Assembly (NCBI GenBank): GCA_964403185.1
Contig: CAYOFK010000096.1
Location: forward strand, 1 to 11,364
Source: CAYOFK01 sp964403185
GTDB taxonomy: Bacteria; Bacteroidota; Bacteroidia; Bacteroidales; VadinHA17
Direction of reading: 5' to 3'
Length of the DNA stretch: 11,364 bases
Positions 1-7,590 of the stretch are shown here, one piece after another. Each line of letters starts with the position of its first letter. The stretch's first letter is position 1. The notes under the pieces were generated by a model. That model made no database searches. It had not been told where the DNA came from and worked only from the letters and a program-made list of their open reading frames with translations. The position numbers and the translations under genes are program-made.

Positions 1-107
1 AAAGAAAAAAATATCATAAAATATTAGTAACACAATTTAATAATTACCACACTAGGATGCCAAATTGTTACATTACTAAATTGCAAATCAAACTTTGGTG
101 TGAGTTC

Positions 108-156
108 TGTAGAGCGATTTTTCAAATCGCTTATCGACTTACAAAGTCGATCTACA
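108..156. repeat. Nested palindromic repeat, three-way-junction type (copy 1)
   Basis: Outer arms TGTAGA (108-113) and TCTACA (151-156) are exact reverse complements. They enclose two perfect hairpins with 8-bp stems and 3-base loops: AGCGATTT/AAATCGCT (113-120 with 124-131) and ATCGACTT/AAGTCGAT (133-140 with 144-151). As RNA or single-stranded DNA this would fold into a small three-armed structure. The arms resemble those of the element at 10397-10504: both begin TGTAGAnCG and both end GTCGATCT-R-CA. This suggests one dispersed repeat family with conserved arms and a variable interior. Similar REP-like palindromes are common in Bacteroidota intergenic DNA. Mobilisation by a RAYT-type transposase is only a guess, because none is in the window. 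Confidence 0.7.
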
Positions 157-171
157 TTGGCTTCGCCTCAG

Positions 172-214
172 CCTGTAATCGTCGGACGCCTCCAAGTCGT
201 CCGACGATTACAGG
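172..214. repeat. Perfect 17-bp inverted repeat with 9-base loop
   Basis: The left arm CCTGTAATCGTCGGACG (172-188) is the exact reverse complement of 198-214. The loop is CCTCCAAGT. The element lies just downstream of the minus-strand deacetylase gene, so it could end or stabilise that transcript, although no T-run follows it on the minus strand. Its arms resemble those of the inverted repeat at 10361-10395: GTAnTCGTCnGAC is shared, 11 of 14 positions in the left arms. It is therefore better read as a dispersed palindromic repeat than as a gene-specific terminator. Confidence 0.75.
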
Positions 215-258
215 GGCCGATTGCCAGAATTCCTTGATTTTACTCCTCGAACTAATTT

Positions 259-1113
259 TTAGCGGGATGCCGGATTCTCAACACCGGTGATAAAATGATC
301 CACGCATTGTTTGATGTCGAAATGGTATCCTCCTTCAAGAACGGCGAAAATGTTTGGGAAGGACCGGCTCAGTTTTGCACCTAATTTCTTATAACCGTTG
401 AGGGTATAATTCAGATTTAGCAGCCGGTCTTTCTCATAACCATCAAACCCGGCAGAGACGCCTACCACATCGGGCCGGAATTCCTCAGCACGTGCAATGG
501 CCTGGTCCACAGCCTCCAGAAGTTCGGCATCCCCACTCCCTGCAGGCAGGGGAAAATTCATTGTATAGCCCTCTCCTTCACCTCTTCCTGTTTCGTGTTT
601 CTCGCCGGTGCCGGGATAGGCATGGTGCTGATGTATAGAACAATACAGCACTTTGTCGCTGTCATAGAAAATGCTTTGGGTACCATCTCCATGGTGTCCG
701 TCAATATCGAGAATAAAAACCTTTTTTCCTTCATTGACCAGCTTTTGTGCAGCTATGGCAATATTATTGAACAGGCAAAAACCATCTGCCCGGTCGCGTT
801 TGGCATGGTGTCCGGGAGGCCGGACCACCGCAAAGGCATTTTGTTCCGAAGCCTGGATGGCTAAGCCCACGGCCTGGCAGGCGGCTGAATAACTCTCAGG
901 AAGCACGATCACTTCCGCCAGAATGGTGCCTTTACAACATGTTTCCTTTACAAAATCTGCATAAGACCTTGTATGGGCCAGGGTTATGAATGCTTCACCA
1001 TCCCTGGAGAATGTTTTAGTTGAATGTACAAATTCACTTATGCGGTAGTCTCCTTCTGCATCGCTTCCGATATTGTGATGCAGGGAGGCCGGGTTAAATA
1101 AAATATCCATCAT
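259..1113 (-). CDS. Histone deacetylase family protein (zinc amidohydrolase)
   Basis: This 284-residue protein belongs to the arginase/deacetylase fold family, which includes HDAC-like amidohydrolases, AcuC and acetylpolyamine amidohydrolases. These enzymes remove acetyl groups from lysine side chains or polyamines using a zinc ion. Visible family motifs are RPPGHHA (about 98-104, catalytic His pair), DIDGHHGDGT (136-145, giving zinc ligands Asp138 and His140), SAGFD (220-224, zinc ligand Asp224) and EGGYH (260-264, transition-state Tyr263). All key residues are present, so it should be active. No signal peptide is seen, so it is probably cytoplasmic. I chose the ATG at 1113 because it lies one base after the stop of the upstream gene and five bases after AGGA. 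The frame stays open to 1158, but that would overlap the upstream gene. ATG 1110 is an alternative. The substrate cannot be told from sequence. Confidence 0.9.
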   Translation of the reverse strand: MMDILFNPASLHHNIGSDAEGDYRISEFVHSTKTFSRDGEAFITLAHTRSYADFVKETCCKGTILAEVIVLPESYSAACQAVGLAIQASEQNAFAVVRPPGHHAKRDRADGFCLFNNIAIAAQKLVNEGKKVFILDIDGHHGDGTQSIFYDSDKVLYCSIHQHHAYPGTGEKHETGRGEGEGYTMNFPLPAGSGDAELLEAVDQAIARAEEFRPDVVGVSAGFDGYEKDRLLNLNYTLNGYKKLGAKLSRSFPNIFAVLEGGYHFDIKQCVDHFITGVENPASR

Positions 1114-1114
1114 A

Positions 1115-3664
1115 TCATTCCTGTGGTTCCGGTGGTAAACCTTTTTCCAGTCTTCCAAGTTCCTGGATGAATGCGTCTTTATACCAATCCTCCTGAATTC
1201 CCGGCAGATCTTTTAAGGCCTTTGAATACCCCTGGTATTTGCCCAGGCAATAGCGTATGTACCCGTCATTGCAGGGAAAGGCCAGGACATCATTCCGTCC
1301 CCTGAAGGCACTTGGATGCGGGGGACTTTTTAATGCAAAGATCTGAATGGTATACCACGGAATTTCTTCAATTTTTTCCGGTTTTTGGAAATATCCTGCA
1401 AAGCCATCTCCTCCGGTTTCATCTGCAGCCACAATATCAGACAGCTCATGCTGATCCACAATGGCAGATTCTCCCAGGCCGGCCTTTTGAAGTTTTCCGA
1501 GCATTTCAACGGCCGGAGGTTTTTCCGGAAATCCGCCAAGGGTATACAGGTAGCCATCTGAGATCTGTTGCTCGCGGACATAGCTTAATTCTTCAACCCC
1601 ATATTTGTCAAAAAATCCGGGGGGTACTCTTTCCGGCACTTTCAGTACAATAACGGTATAATTCAGATCATGATCTCCCCTGAGGAACTCCGGAACGGTT
1701 ACTTCTTTAACAAGCATCTGGTCTTCACTTCCCTTCAGGATCCGTATCTCAACACGCCTGTTATATTTCCGGATATTATCAGCATTTTGTTGCCTGTCTT
1801 TCGGGATAGAAACGGCCCGTATTTCGCCCAGGCTTTTGGTTATCAGTCGGGATTCAGAAACATCACGGTCGAACAGGTACCTTGCGACACTCATAGCCCG
1901 TTGCCCGGACAATCGAATGTTGTAGGCCTTGCTTCCAACCGTATCGGCATGTCCGGCCACCTCAAATTTCAATTCAGAATATTCGGTCATTAATGCGATG
2001 ATCTTATTCAGTTTGATCTCCTCCTTCTTATTAACAGTAAAGGAATTGAAATCAAAATAAATATTTTCAAACAAAAGACAGGTGCCCTCCACCACCTCTT
2101 TCTGAACCAGATTTACGTCCCGTTGAATTCTTTTTGCACTGATCTTTCTGGCAATCGAGAGCATTTGTTTCTGGGGTTCGAATCCTTTTGATTCATACAA
2201 CACTTCATACTGCCCGGGATCGAGTATGGCTTCATATTCTCCGGTGGCCGTATCGGCACGGATTGTTTGAAGGGTATCCCCTGTTGCCACATTAATAATT
2301 TTTACATTCAAAGTATTTTCCTGCATTTCATCTGTCCCTTCCAGTTTCACACTGCCCTTAAGAGTGATTTCAGAAACCTCTTCATCAGCCCTCAAAACCA
2401 TCATGCAGATGGCATTTTTAATATCAGATTGTTCCGAATAATGGCTGTGATAAAGGGTATCGCCCGGTCCCACAGGTGCCAGATACACATCGTCATCTGT
2501 GGTATTGGCAGGGTATCCCAGGTTCACCGGCATGCCCCATTCCCCGTTTTTTGCCTGGCGTGTATAGAAATGATCAAATCCCCCGATACTGGAATGTCCC
2601 TGCGAACTAAAAAATAAAAGGCTGCCATCGGCCGACAAATAAGGTGACTCTTCAGAAAAGGCGCTGTTCACACCCGGTCCAAGATTCACTGCAGGGCCCC
2701 ATTCACCATTGGCATCCAGACCGGACTTATACAGGTCAAGTCTGCCATACCCGCCTTTTCTGTTACTGGTAAAAAAGAGTGTTTTTCCATCAGGTGAAAT
2801 ACAGCATCCTGACTCCCAGTATTTCGTATTTATATTGGCATTGAGTTTTTCAAGTTTTGTCCATCTGTTTCCCTCGTACCTGCTCACATATAAGTTTCCC
2901 AGCCCCCGGTCATCCATATAAACAAAAAGGGTGTTTCCATCGGCAGAGAGGGACGAGCTGATCCCTTCCCCTTTTGAGTTAAGCTGATTGCTTATATCCC
3001 GTGGCTTTGACCATGTGCCGTTGATCTTCCCGGAAAACATGATCCTGTATCGTCCCTTGTCCAATCCCGTATATACCAGGTGTTTTCCATTTCCTGAAAT
3101 GGCCGGATTAATATTTTCTTCATAGAGATTAATGGCTTCATCCAGTTGTTCCTCTGCGACATCCACGGGTTCCTGTTGCAAATCCATGGCCAGCCTGCAT
3201 CCTTTGATCTGGGCACGGACAAATTCGATGTTATAATAATCTGTGGCATCTGATTTATCCAGGAATGCCTCATACATTTCAATGGCTTTATCCAGTTGGT
3301 TGTCATAATGATATGCCAGTCCCAGGTAAAACAGTGCGTCCACCGGAGCATTCCGTTCCCGGAAATCGGATTTATAGTCCGGAGAAATGTGATTTGATGC
3401 AAATTCCAGATGTTTTACAGACTTGTGTTTTTGACCTGGTATATGCAAATAGCAGATCCCGATCTTAAATTGTATATGGGCATTTTCCGGTTCCATTTTC
3501 TCGAGCTGCAGAAAACGTTCCAGAGCATCCTCATCTTCATTCAGGTAAAGAAGAATAGATTCTGCCTCCTTAAAAAGTGCTTTAAAAATTTTATTATCCT
3601 GAGAAAGGGTATTGAAGAAGGAGGTACAGAGCAATGTAATAAGAACCAATAATCTCAGCAACAT
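1115..3664 (-). CDS. PorE-like OmpA-family envelope protein with TPR, PD40 propeller and tandem C-terminal SPOR-like repeats
   Basis: This 849-residue protein is exported and probably periplasmic, and likely anchors an envelope complex to peptidoglycan. In order: a hydrophobic signal peptide (1-22) without a convincing lipobox; a TPR-like helical region (about 23-165); PD40/WD40-like blades with repeated SxDGxTLFF-type motifs (about 186-400); a carboxypeptidase-regulatory-like beta domain (about 433-506); and an OmpA C-terminal peptidoglycan-binding domain (about 530-645). The OmpA domain has IYFDFNS, GHADTVG with Asp574, LSGQRA with Arg589, and NRRVEI. This order matches PorE of the type IX secretion system, though Bacteroidota carry many paralogues, so a secretion role is unproven. 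The last 180 residues appear to hold two degenerate SPOR-like units (about 668-741 and 770-836). The ATG at 3664 was chosen because it starts the signal peptide. The frame is open to 3781, but that would cover the divergent promoter. It is probably cotranscribed with the deacetylase gene. Confidence 0.88.
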   Translation of the reverse strand: MLLRLLVLITLLCTSFFNTLSQDNKIFKALFKEAESILLYLNEDEDALERFLQLEKMEPENAHIQFKIGICYLHIPGQKHKSVKHLEFASNHISPDYKSDFRERNAPVDALFYLGLAYHYDNQLDKAIEMYEAFLDKSDATDYYNIEFVRAQIKGCRLAMDLQQEPVDVAEEQLDEAINLYEENINPAISGNGKHLVYTGLDKGRYRIMFSGKINGTWSKPRDISNQLNSKGEGISSSLSADGNTLFVYMDDRGLGNLYVSRYEGNRWTKLEKLNANINTKYWESGCCISPDGKTLFFTSNRKGGYGRLDLYKSGLDANGEWGPAVNLGPGVNSAFSEESPYLSADGSLLFFSSQGHSSIGGFDHFYTRQAKNGEWGMPVNLGYPANTTDDDVYLAPVGPGDTLYHSHYSEQSDIKNAICMMVLRADEEVSEITLKGSVKLEGTDEMQENTLNVKIINVATGDTLQTIRADTATGEYEAILDPGQYEVLYESKGFEPQKQMLSIARKISAKRIQRDVNLVQKEVVEGTCLLFENIYFDFNSFTVNKKEEIKLNKIIALMTEYSELKFEVAGHADTVGSKAYNIRLSGQRAMSVARYLFDRDVSESRLITKSLGEIRAVSIPKDRQQNADNIRKYNRRVEIRILKGSEDQMLVKEVTVPEFLRGDHDLNYTVIVLKVPERVPPGFFDKYGVEELSYVREQQISDGYLYTLGGFPEKPPAVEMLGKLQKAGLGESAIVDQHELSDIVAADETGGDGFAGYFQKPEKIEEIPWYTIQIFALKSPPHPSAFRGRNDVLAFPCNDGYIRYCLGKYQGYSKALKDLPGIQEDWYKDAFIQELGRLEKGLPPEPQE
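1157..1357 (-). other. SPOR-like unit 2 in the PorE-like protein (inferred)
   Basis: Residues about 770-836 read YTIQIFALKSP, then DGYIRYCLGKYQGYSKAL, then YKDAFIQEL. This is the closer of the two units to the sporulation-related repeat, a fold that binds denuded peptidoglycan glycan strands. It follows a Gly/Glu-rich linker and ends about 13 residues before the stop. The assignment rests on the strand-helix-strand spacing and the key aromatic and glycine positions. Confidence 0.6.
1442..1663 (-). other. SPOR-like unit 1 in the PorE-like protein (inferred)
   Basis: Residues about 668-741 of the PorE-like protein open with YTVIVLKVP, have a central DGYLYTLGGF, then an alanine/leucine helix and a closing AIVDQHEL. 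The unit at 1157-1357 follows the same pattern: YTIQIFALKSP, then DGYIRYCLGKY, then a helix, then AFIQEL. SPOR domains typically read YxVQxGxF, then a strand such as YRVxVGPF, then a helix, then AFI. The match was made by eye, and this copy is the more diverged of the two. Confidence 0.5.
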
Positions 3665-3765
3665 ATCAATAAATTTTTTGTAAAAATAATTAAAAAGTAC
3701 AGTTCGGGAATAATAAGTCAAAAAGAGCTTTAAAAAGATATCCGCATTTGGTGAAAATAAATTCC

Positions 3766-3773
3766 TATTTTTG
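3766..3773 (+). promoter_or_regulatory. Candidate Bacteroidota -7 box for the VanZ-like gene
   Basis: TATTTTTG matches the TAnnTTTG -7 consensus of the Bacteroidota housekeeping sigma factor. It ends 18 bases before the ATG at 3792. A TTTG at 3747-3750 could be the -33 element, but the 15-base spacer is shorter than usual (about 19). The transcript would have a very short leader. The PorE-like gene transcribed the other way has no equally good box in the 127-base gap. Confidence 0.45.
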
Positions 3774-3791
3774 TCCTTCAATCCGGTCCCT

Positions 3792-4220
3792 ATGAATCCA
3801 ATCCCGAAGCATTCTTCATTCTATAAATATGTGTTCCTGGGGTGGTTGATCCTGATCCTTGCAGTCTCATCCATTCCAAAATTACCGAATCCGAATTTTG
3901 AAATAAGAAACAGGACCTTAAGGGTTGATTATCTCATTCATTGGCTGGAATACCTGATTCTTACCGGTCTTTTTGTGCTCTGGCGCAGTCTGTCAACAGG
4001 AAAACACATACTAAAAACAGGATTATTGGCCCTGGTTTTAGGATTGTGCGTTGGAACCATAGATGAAATTCACCAACTGTTAATTCCTGGCCGGATTTTC
4101 AACCCATTGGATATGATCCACAATTATCTGGGTGTAATAACGGGGATCTTTCTGGGATCCTTTTATGCCCAAAGGTTTCTTTCAGCCCTGGCCAACAAAA
4201 AGATCACCACCGGCAAATGA
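3792..4220 (+). CDS. VanZ-like family integral membrane protein
   Basis: This 142-residue protein has about four membrane segments (roughly 12-28, 47-64, 75-91 and 108-125). It carries the VanZ-like signature DEIHQLLIPGR (91-101), followed by a conserved Asp107 and Asn111 and a glycine-rich last helix. A His-Trp-Leu-Glu-Tyr stretch (50-54) starts the second helix. The family is named after VanZ, which gives low-level teicoplanin resistance in enterococci, but the role of most members, including the short Bacteroidota ones, is unknown. I start it at the ATG at 3792 rather than an in-frame TTG at 3771, because that TTG lies inside the likely promoter box. It diverges from the PorE-like gene and converges on the flippase gene with an 11-base gap, in which I see no terminator hairpin. 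Resistance should not be assumed. Confidence 0.8.
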   Translation: MNPIPKHSSFYKYVFLGWLILILAVSSIPKLPNPNFEIRNRTLRVDYLIHWLEYLILTGLFVLWRSLSTGKHILKTGLLALVLGLCVGTIDEIHQLLIPGRIFNPLDMIHNYLGVITGIFLGSFYAQRFLSALANKKITTGK

Positions 4221-4231
4221 GCGGGATTTTA

Positions 4232-5743
4232 TTAATCTTCTGACGTAAACATGGCTATCAGAACCGGGATCCGGAACAAGCCTGTAAGAAGCGCCAGACC
4301 TCCGGAGAAGAAAAGGATACCAATGGCCTTATAATACCAGGCCAGTTCAATAAAAGTGCTACTCCAACAGGCCGCCCACAGGAAGAGGATGTAGAATCCC
4401 AGCCGGACCGACAATTGAAGGTCAAGTCTGAATTTGAATTTTGAAAACACCAGAAAAACCTGGAATCCCAGGATCACAATTTGTGTTACCAGACTTGCCA
4501 GTGCGGAGCCATAAGCCTGGTATTCCGGAATGAGCAGGATATTCAGTCCCACATTCATAAGCAAACCTGTTATGGCCACCAGGTTCAGAGCTTTCAGATA
4601 ACCGCCTGCAGTGAGCAATGTTCCGAATATGTATGTGGCCGACACAAATATGTGTGCAAGCATAAGAACAGCAAGTACGCGGGATGAATCTGAAGTATGC
4701 TCATGGTACAGCAGGTTCATAAACTCCTGTCTGTAAAAAACCAGCAGCATGGATACAGCCAACACCGGAATTAAAAGCAACATCAACGAGAACATGGTCA
4801 GGCCTTCCACATTTTTCTTTTGCTTGATCATCCGTGAAAACATTGGCAATAACAGGGTGGCAAAAAGAAAGGCATACATGGTAAAGGCATCGAGGATCCT
4901 GAAAGCCTGCGCATAAATTCCAGCCTGGATATTACCATCCGGAAGCATGCGTTCCAGCATCACCGAATCCACCCGGTAATACACTGCCATAAGAATAGTT
5001 AACAGGGCGTAAGGATAACCGTTTTTTATTATGAGTTTAAAATGATTCATTTTAGGCAGGGGAATAAAATTGCCGGTCTTACCCGCCACCATTATAAATG
5101 CTACGAGGGCGGCAATGGCATAGGACGCTGTTTGGGCAAATACAAACCACTCTATTTTAAAAGTTCCCCTCCCCAGCCTGGTCCAGAGCAAAAGGCTGCA
5201 AATACCGATCATCAGGGCCTTATCGAGTACCGACAATAAACTGTCGGCTTTGAATAATTGCAGGCCGCTGATATTGGACCTGAAATATAAAATAAGAGAT
5301 GCCAGAAACTGATTCAGCACGAGGAACCACAACAAGTGAAACTGTTTGTCGTCATACCCAATGATCCAGGCGATGATCATACATATTACAGCATACAGGA
5401 TACCCAGCAGGAATTTCAGGCCAATGATACTGGCAAAGGACTCTCCGATGGAACCCGGGCGGCGGGAGATCTCCCTGTTATTAAAACTGGTGATCCCAAA
5501 ATCAAGAAAAATATTTAAAAGAATGGAGAAATTAAACAGGGAAAAATAAAGTCCGTATTCACCGGCTCCAACAACATTTTGCACAGAACGGTCTATCCCA
5601 AAAACCCAAAACGGTTTTACAAGAATATTCAGGAAAAGAAGCAATATAAGATTTGTAACAAACTTCTTTTTCAATACGGATAAATTGAAATATCTTACAC
5701 TTTTGTTAACGAACAGAACATTATTTTGTTTCCTTTGCAACAT
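4232..5743 (-). CDS. Polysaccharide biosynthesis flippase (Wzx/RfbX type, MOP superfamily)
   Basis: This 503-residue protein is almost entirely hydrophobic, with about 12-14 predicted membrane helices after a basic N-terminal tail (1-28). It fits the oligosaccharide flippase branch of the MOP superfamily, which moves lipid-linked glycans across the inner membrane for O-antigen, capsule or exopolysaccharide assembly. Family-like features are the GEYGLYFSLFN then DFGITSFNNRE region (61-91), YYRVDSVMLE (255-264) at the start of the second half, and YGSALASL (411-418) near helix 11. The length is typical. It is divergent from a glycosyltransferase gene only 44 bases away, which supports a role in surface glycan synthesis. 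No polymerase or nucleotide-sugar genes are in the window, so the glycan is unknown. I see no clear TAnnTTTG box in the divergent gap. The start ATG at 5743 fits the family length. Confidence 0.87.
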   Translation of the reverse strand: MLQRKQNNVLFVNKSVRYFNLSVLKKKFVTNLILLLFLNILVKPFWVFGIDRSVQNVVGAGEYGLYFSLFNFSILLNIFLDFGITSFNNREISRRPGSIGESFASIIGLKFLLGILYAVICMIIAWIIGYDDKQFHLLWFLVLNQFLASLILYFRSNISGLQLFKADSLLSVLDKALMIGICSLLLWTRLGRGTFKIEWFVFAQTASYAIAALVAFIMVAGKTGNFIPLPKMNHFKLIIKNGYPYALLTILMAVYYRVDSVMLERMLPDGNIQAGIYAQAFRILDAFTMYAFLFATLLLPMFSRMIKQKKNVEGLTMFSLMLLLIPVLAVSMLLVFYRQEFMNLLYHEHTSDSSRVLAVLMLAHIFVSATYIFGTLLTAGGYLKALNLVAITGLLMNVGLNILLIPEYQAYGSALASLVTQIVILGFQVFLVFSKFKFRLDLQLSVRLGFYILFLWAACWSSTFIELAWYYKAIGILFFSGGLALLTGLFRIPVLIAMFTSED

Positions 5744-5787
5744 AATAAATCGTCCATACCTGAGTTCATCTATACTTTAATATTTTA

Positions 5788-6918
5788 ATGGAGATCGCAG
5801 TCAACACCAGACTTCTTATTAAAGGACGACTCGGAGGCATGGGCTGGTTTACATTCCAGACCTTAAAAAGGATTACCAGAAACCATCCCGAACACCGGTT
5901 TTATTTTTTATTTGACAGGACTCCGGATCCCGGTTTTGTCTTTTCAGATAATGTTACCCCGGTTACACTTTTTCCCCAGGCACGCCATCCTGTTTTGTGG
6001 TATCTGTGGTTTGAATACAGCACGTTGCGTTTCCTGAACAAGAAACAGCCCGACTTGTTTCTTTCAACTGACGGTTATTTATCATTAAATACAAAGGTGC
6101 CATCCCTTCCGGTGATCCACGACATCAACTTTCACCATATGTCACAGCACCTGCCCTTTATGGCACGCAAATATTACAGGCATTATTTTCCGAAATTTGC
6201 CCGGAAAGCCACTCGTATTGCAACGGTTTCAGAGTATTCAAAAAAAGATCTTGTGCAAAGTTACAAACTGCCCCCGGAGAAAATTGATGTTGTGTTTAAC
6301 GGTTCGGATGACACCTTCCAGCCACTGCCGGAGGGTGTCAAAACAAGAGTGAGAGAAAAATATACCCGGGGTGCTGAATATTTTATTTTCATAGGGTCGC
6401 TGCATCCCCGGAAGAATGTGTGCCGCACCCTACTGGCTTTCGATCTTTTCAAAAAAAAGACAGGTTTGCCTCACAAGCTTCTAATGATAGGCAAACCGTT
6501 TTTTAAGCTGTCCGGCATGAAAGATGTTCATGCAAACATGGAACATAAAGAAGATGTTATTTTTTTTGGCAGAACTGAAAGGGAAATCATTAAAGAAGTA
6601 CTGGCCGCTTCCACGGCCCTGTTGTTTGTTCCCTTATTTGAAGGATTCGGCATTCCCATGCTTGAGGGATTCAGGTGTGAAATCCCTGTTATCGCAGGAG
6701 ATCGCACCTCCCTTCCGGAAGTGGGTGGAGATGCAGCCCTGTATGTAGATCCTTATTCTGAAAATGCTATCTCTGAGGCCATGGTGCAGATTGTAAATGA
6801 AGATGCTTTGCGCCGTGATCTTATTAAGAAGGGCAGGGCCAGGAAAGATATTTTCAGTTGGGATAAAAGCGCTGAGCTCCTGTGGAACAGTATTGAAAAA
6901 ACACTCAGATATCAGTGA
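5788..6918 (+). CDS. Glycosyltransferase family 4-type (GT-B fold)
   Basis: This 376-residue cytoplasmic or membrane-associated enzyme has the two-domain GT-B layout. The N-terminal acceptor domain starts MEIAVNTRLL with a Gly-Gly-Met-Gly loop (16-19). The linker-side motif ATVSEYSKKDL (145-155) precedes the C-terminal nucleotide-sugar domain, which has IGSLHPRKN (202-210, with Arg/Lys for the phosphates) and the EX7E motif Glu285 to Glu293 in EGFGIPMLEGF. These are classic GT4 features for a retaining transferase, often a mannosyl- or glucosyl-transferase. The exact sugar and acceptor cannot be read from sequence. It diverges from the flippase gene and probably works in the same surface glycan pathway. 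The ribonuclease HII gene begins immediately after it, so the two are likely cotranscribed. The length is normal for the family, and no break is seen. Confidence 0.92.
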   Translation: MEIAVNTRLLIKGRLGGMGWFTFQTLKRITRNHPEHRFYFLFDRTPDPGFVFSDNVTPVTLFPQARHPVLWYLWFEYSTLRFLNKKQPDLFLSTDGYLSLNTKVPSLPVIHDINFHHMSQHLPFMARKYYRHYFPKFARKATRIATVSEYSKKDLVQSYKLPPEKIDVVFNGSDDTFQPLPEGVKTRVREKYTRGAEYFIFIGSLHPRKNVCRTLLAFDLFKKKTGLPHKLLMIGKPFFKLSGMKDVHANMEHKEDVIFFGRTEREIIKEVLAASTALLFVPLFEGFGIPMLEGFRCEIPVIAGDRTSLPEVGGDAALYVDPYSENAISEAMVQIVNEDALRRDLIKKGRARKDIFSWDKSAELLWNSIEKTLRYQ

Positions 6919-6919
6919 T

Positions 6920-7531
6920 TTGAGAACTCAGGAATTACATTCATTTTACTCAGGGGGGCAATTGGAAGCCGGTGTGGATGAGGCGGGCCGGGGCTGCCTG
7001 GCCGGGCCGGTTGTTGCTGCGGCAGTCATCCTGCCAGAAAACTTCACTCACCCCTTGTTAACCGACTCCAAAAAACTTTCCGCCAAATCCAGATACGCAC
7101 TCCGGGAAGAAATACAAAAACAGGCCCTTTCCTGGAGTGTTCAGCAGGCATCCAACACAGAGATTGACCAACTGAACATTCTCAATGCCACATACCTGGC
7201 CATGCACCGGGCCATAAGGGAATTATCACAGGCACCCTCCTTGTTGCTTATTGACGGCAACCGTTTTCAACCTTATCCGGACATCCGGCATGTATGTATT
7301 GTAAAAGGAGATGGCAGGTTTTTTTCTATTGCGGCCGCCTCGGTACTGGCCAAAACTTACCGTGATGACCTCATGAATGGTCTGCATAAAAAACACCCTG
7401 GTTACCAATGGGACAAAAACAAGGGCTACCCCACTAAAAAACACCGGGATGCCATATTCAGATTGGGGATTACCTCTTTTCACAGAAAATCGTTTCAACT
7501 GCTGAACCGGCAATTGAAAATGGAACTTTAA
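6920..7531 (+). CDS. rnhB: Ribonuclease HII
   Basis: This 203-residue enzyme cleaves RNA in RNA-DNA hybrids, including single ribonucleotides left in DNA. It has the RNase HII signature AGVDEAGRGCLAGP with Asp20 and Glu21, then LIDGN with Asp112, then AAASVLAKTYRD with Asp149. Together these form the DEDD metal site. The GRG motif (23-25) and the KGYPTKKH segment near the C-terminus are also typical. The start is uncertain. The only in-frame ATGs (6797, 6803) lie deep inside the glycosyltransferase gene and would add 39-41 residues unlike the family. The TTG at 6920 lies one base after that gene's stop and gives a normal N-terminus, with 19 residues before the catalytic Asp. I prefer it, with translation probably coupled to the upstream gene. 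Confidence 0.93.
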   Translation: MRTQELHSFYSGGQLEAGVDEAGRGCLAGPVVAAAVILPENFTHPLLTDSKKLSAKSRYALREEIQKQALSWSVQQASNTEIDQLNILNATYLAMHRAIRELSQAPSLLLIDGNRFQPYPDIRHVCIVKGDGRFFSIAAASVLAKTYRDDLMNGLHKKHPGYQWDKNKGYPTKKHRDAIFRLGITSFHRKSFQLLNRQLKMEL

Positions 7532-7590
7532 GAAAACTCCGGCATGTTGCAAAACAAACTTTTATCACTTCCGGGTTTCTATATAAAATT

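Larger units (their letters stand above)
1..258. other. Non-coding region downstream of the deacetylase gene
   Basis: This 258-base stretch follows the 3' end of the minus-strand deacetylase gene. Bases 1-107 are very AT-rich, and I see no gene or perfect TAnnTTTG promoter box there on either strand. Bases 108-214 hold two palindromic repeat modules, listed separately. An open frame runs across the palindromes on the plus strand from 57 to 290, but it has no recognisable protein features and runs into the deacetylase gene on the other strand, so I do not call it. The gene to the left of the window is not visible. Confidence 0.7.

Noticed and set aside
108..214. CRISPR array
   Set aside because: The repeats are palindromes with different sequences and no regular spacer pattern, and no cas gene is near.
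57..290. 77-residue plus-strand open frame at the left edge
   Set aside because: It runs through two palindromic repeats and into the opposite-strand deacetylase gene, and has no protein-like motif or start signal.
1116..1158. N-terminal extension of the deacetylase to 1158
   Set aside because: It overlaps the upstream gene's 3' end, and the family N-terminus starts at the MMDILFNP segment. The ATG at 1113 has an AGGA five bases upstream.
3665..3781. N-terminal extension of the PorE-like protein to 3781
   Set aside because: It would place 39 polar residues before a clear signal peptide and would cover the promoter of the divergent VanZ-like gene.
3792..4220. Glycopeptide resistance determinant
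   Set aside because: Only the VanZ-like membrane family is matched. No other van gene is present, and most members have no known resistance role.
259..7531. New defence system built from the deacetylase, VanZ-like and RNase genes
   Set aside because: The genes lie in separate transcription units, belong to standard families with intact housekeeping motifs, and lack nuclease-effector or sensor partners.
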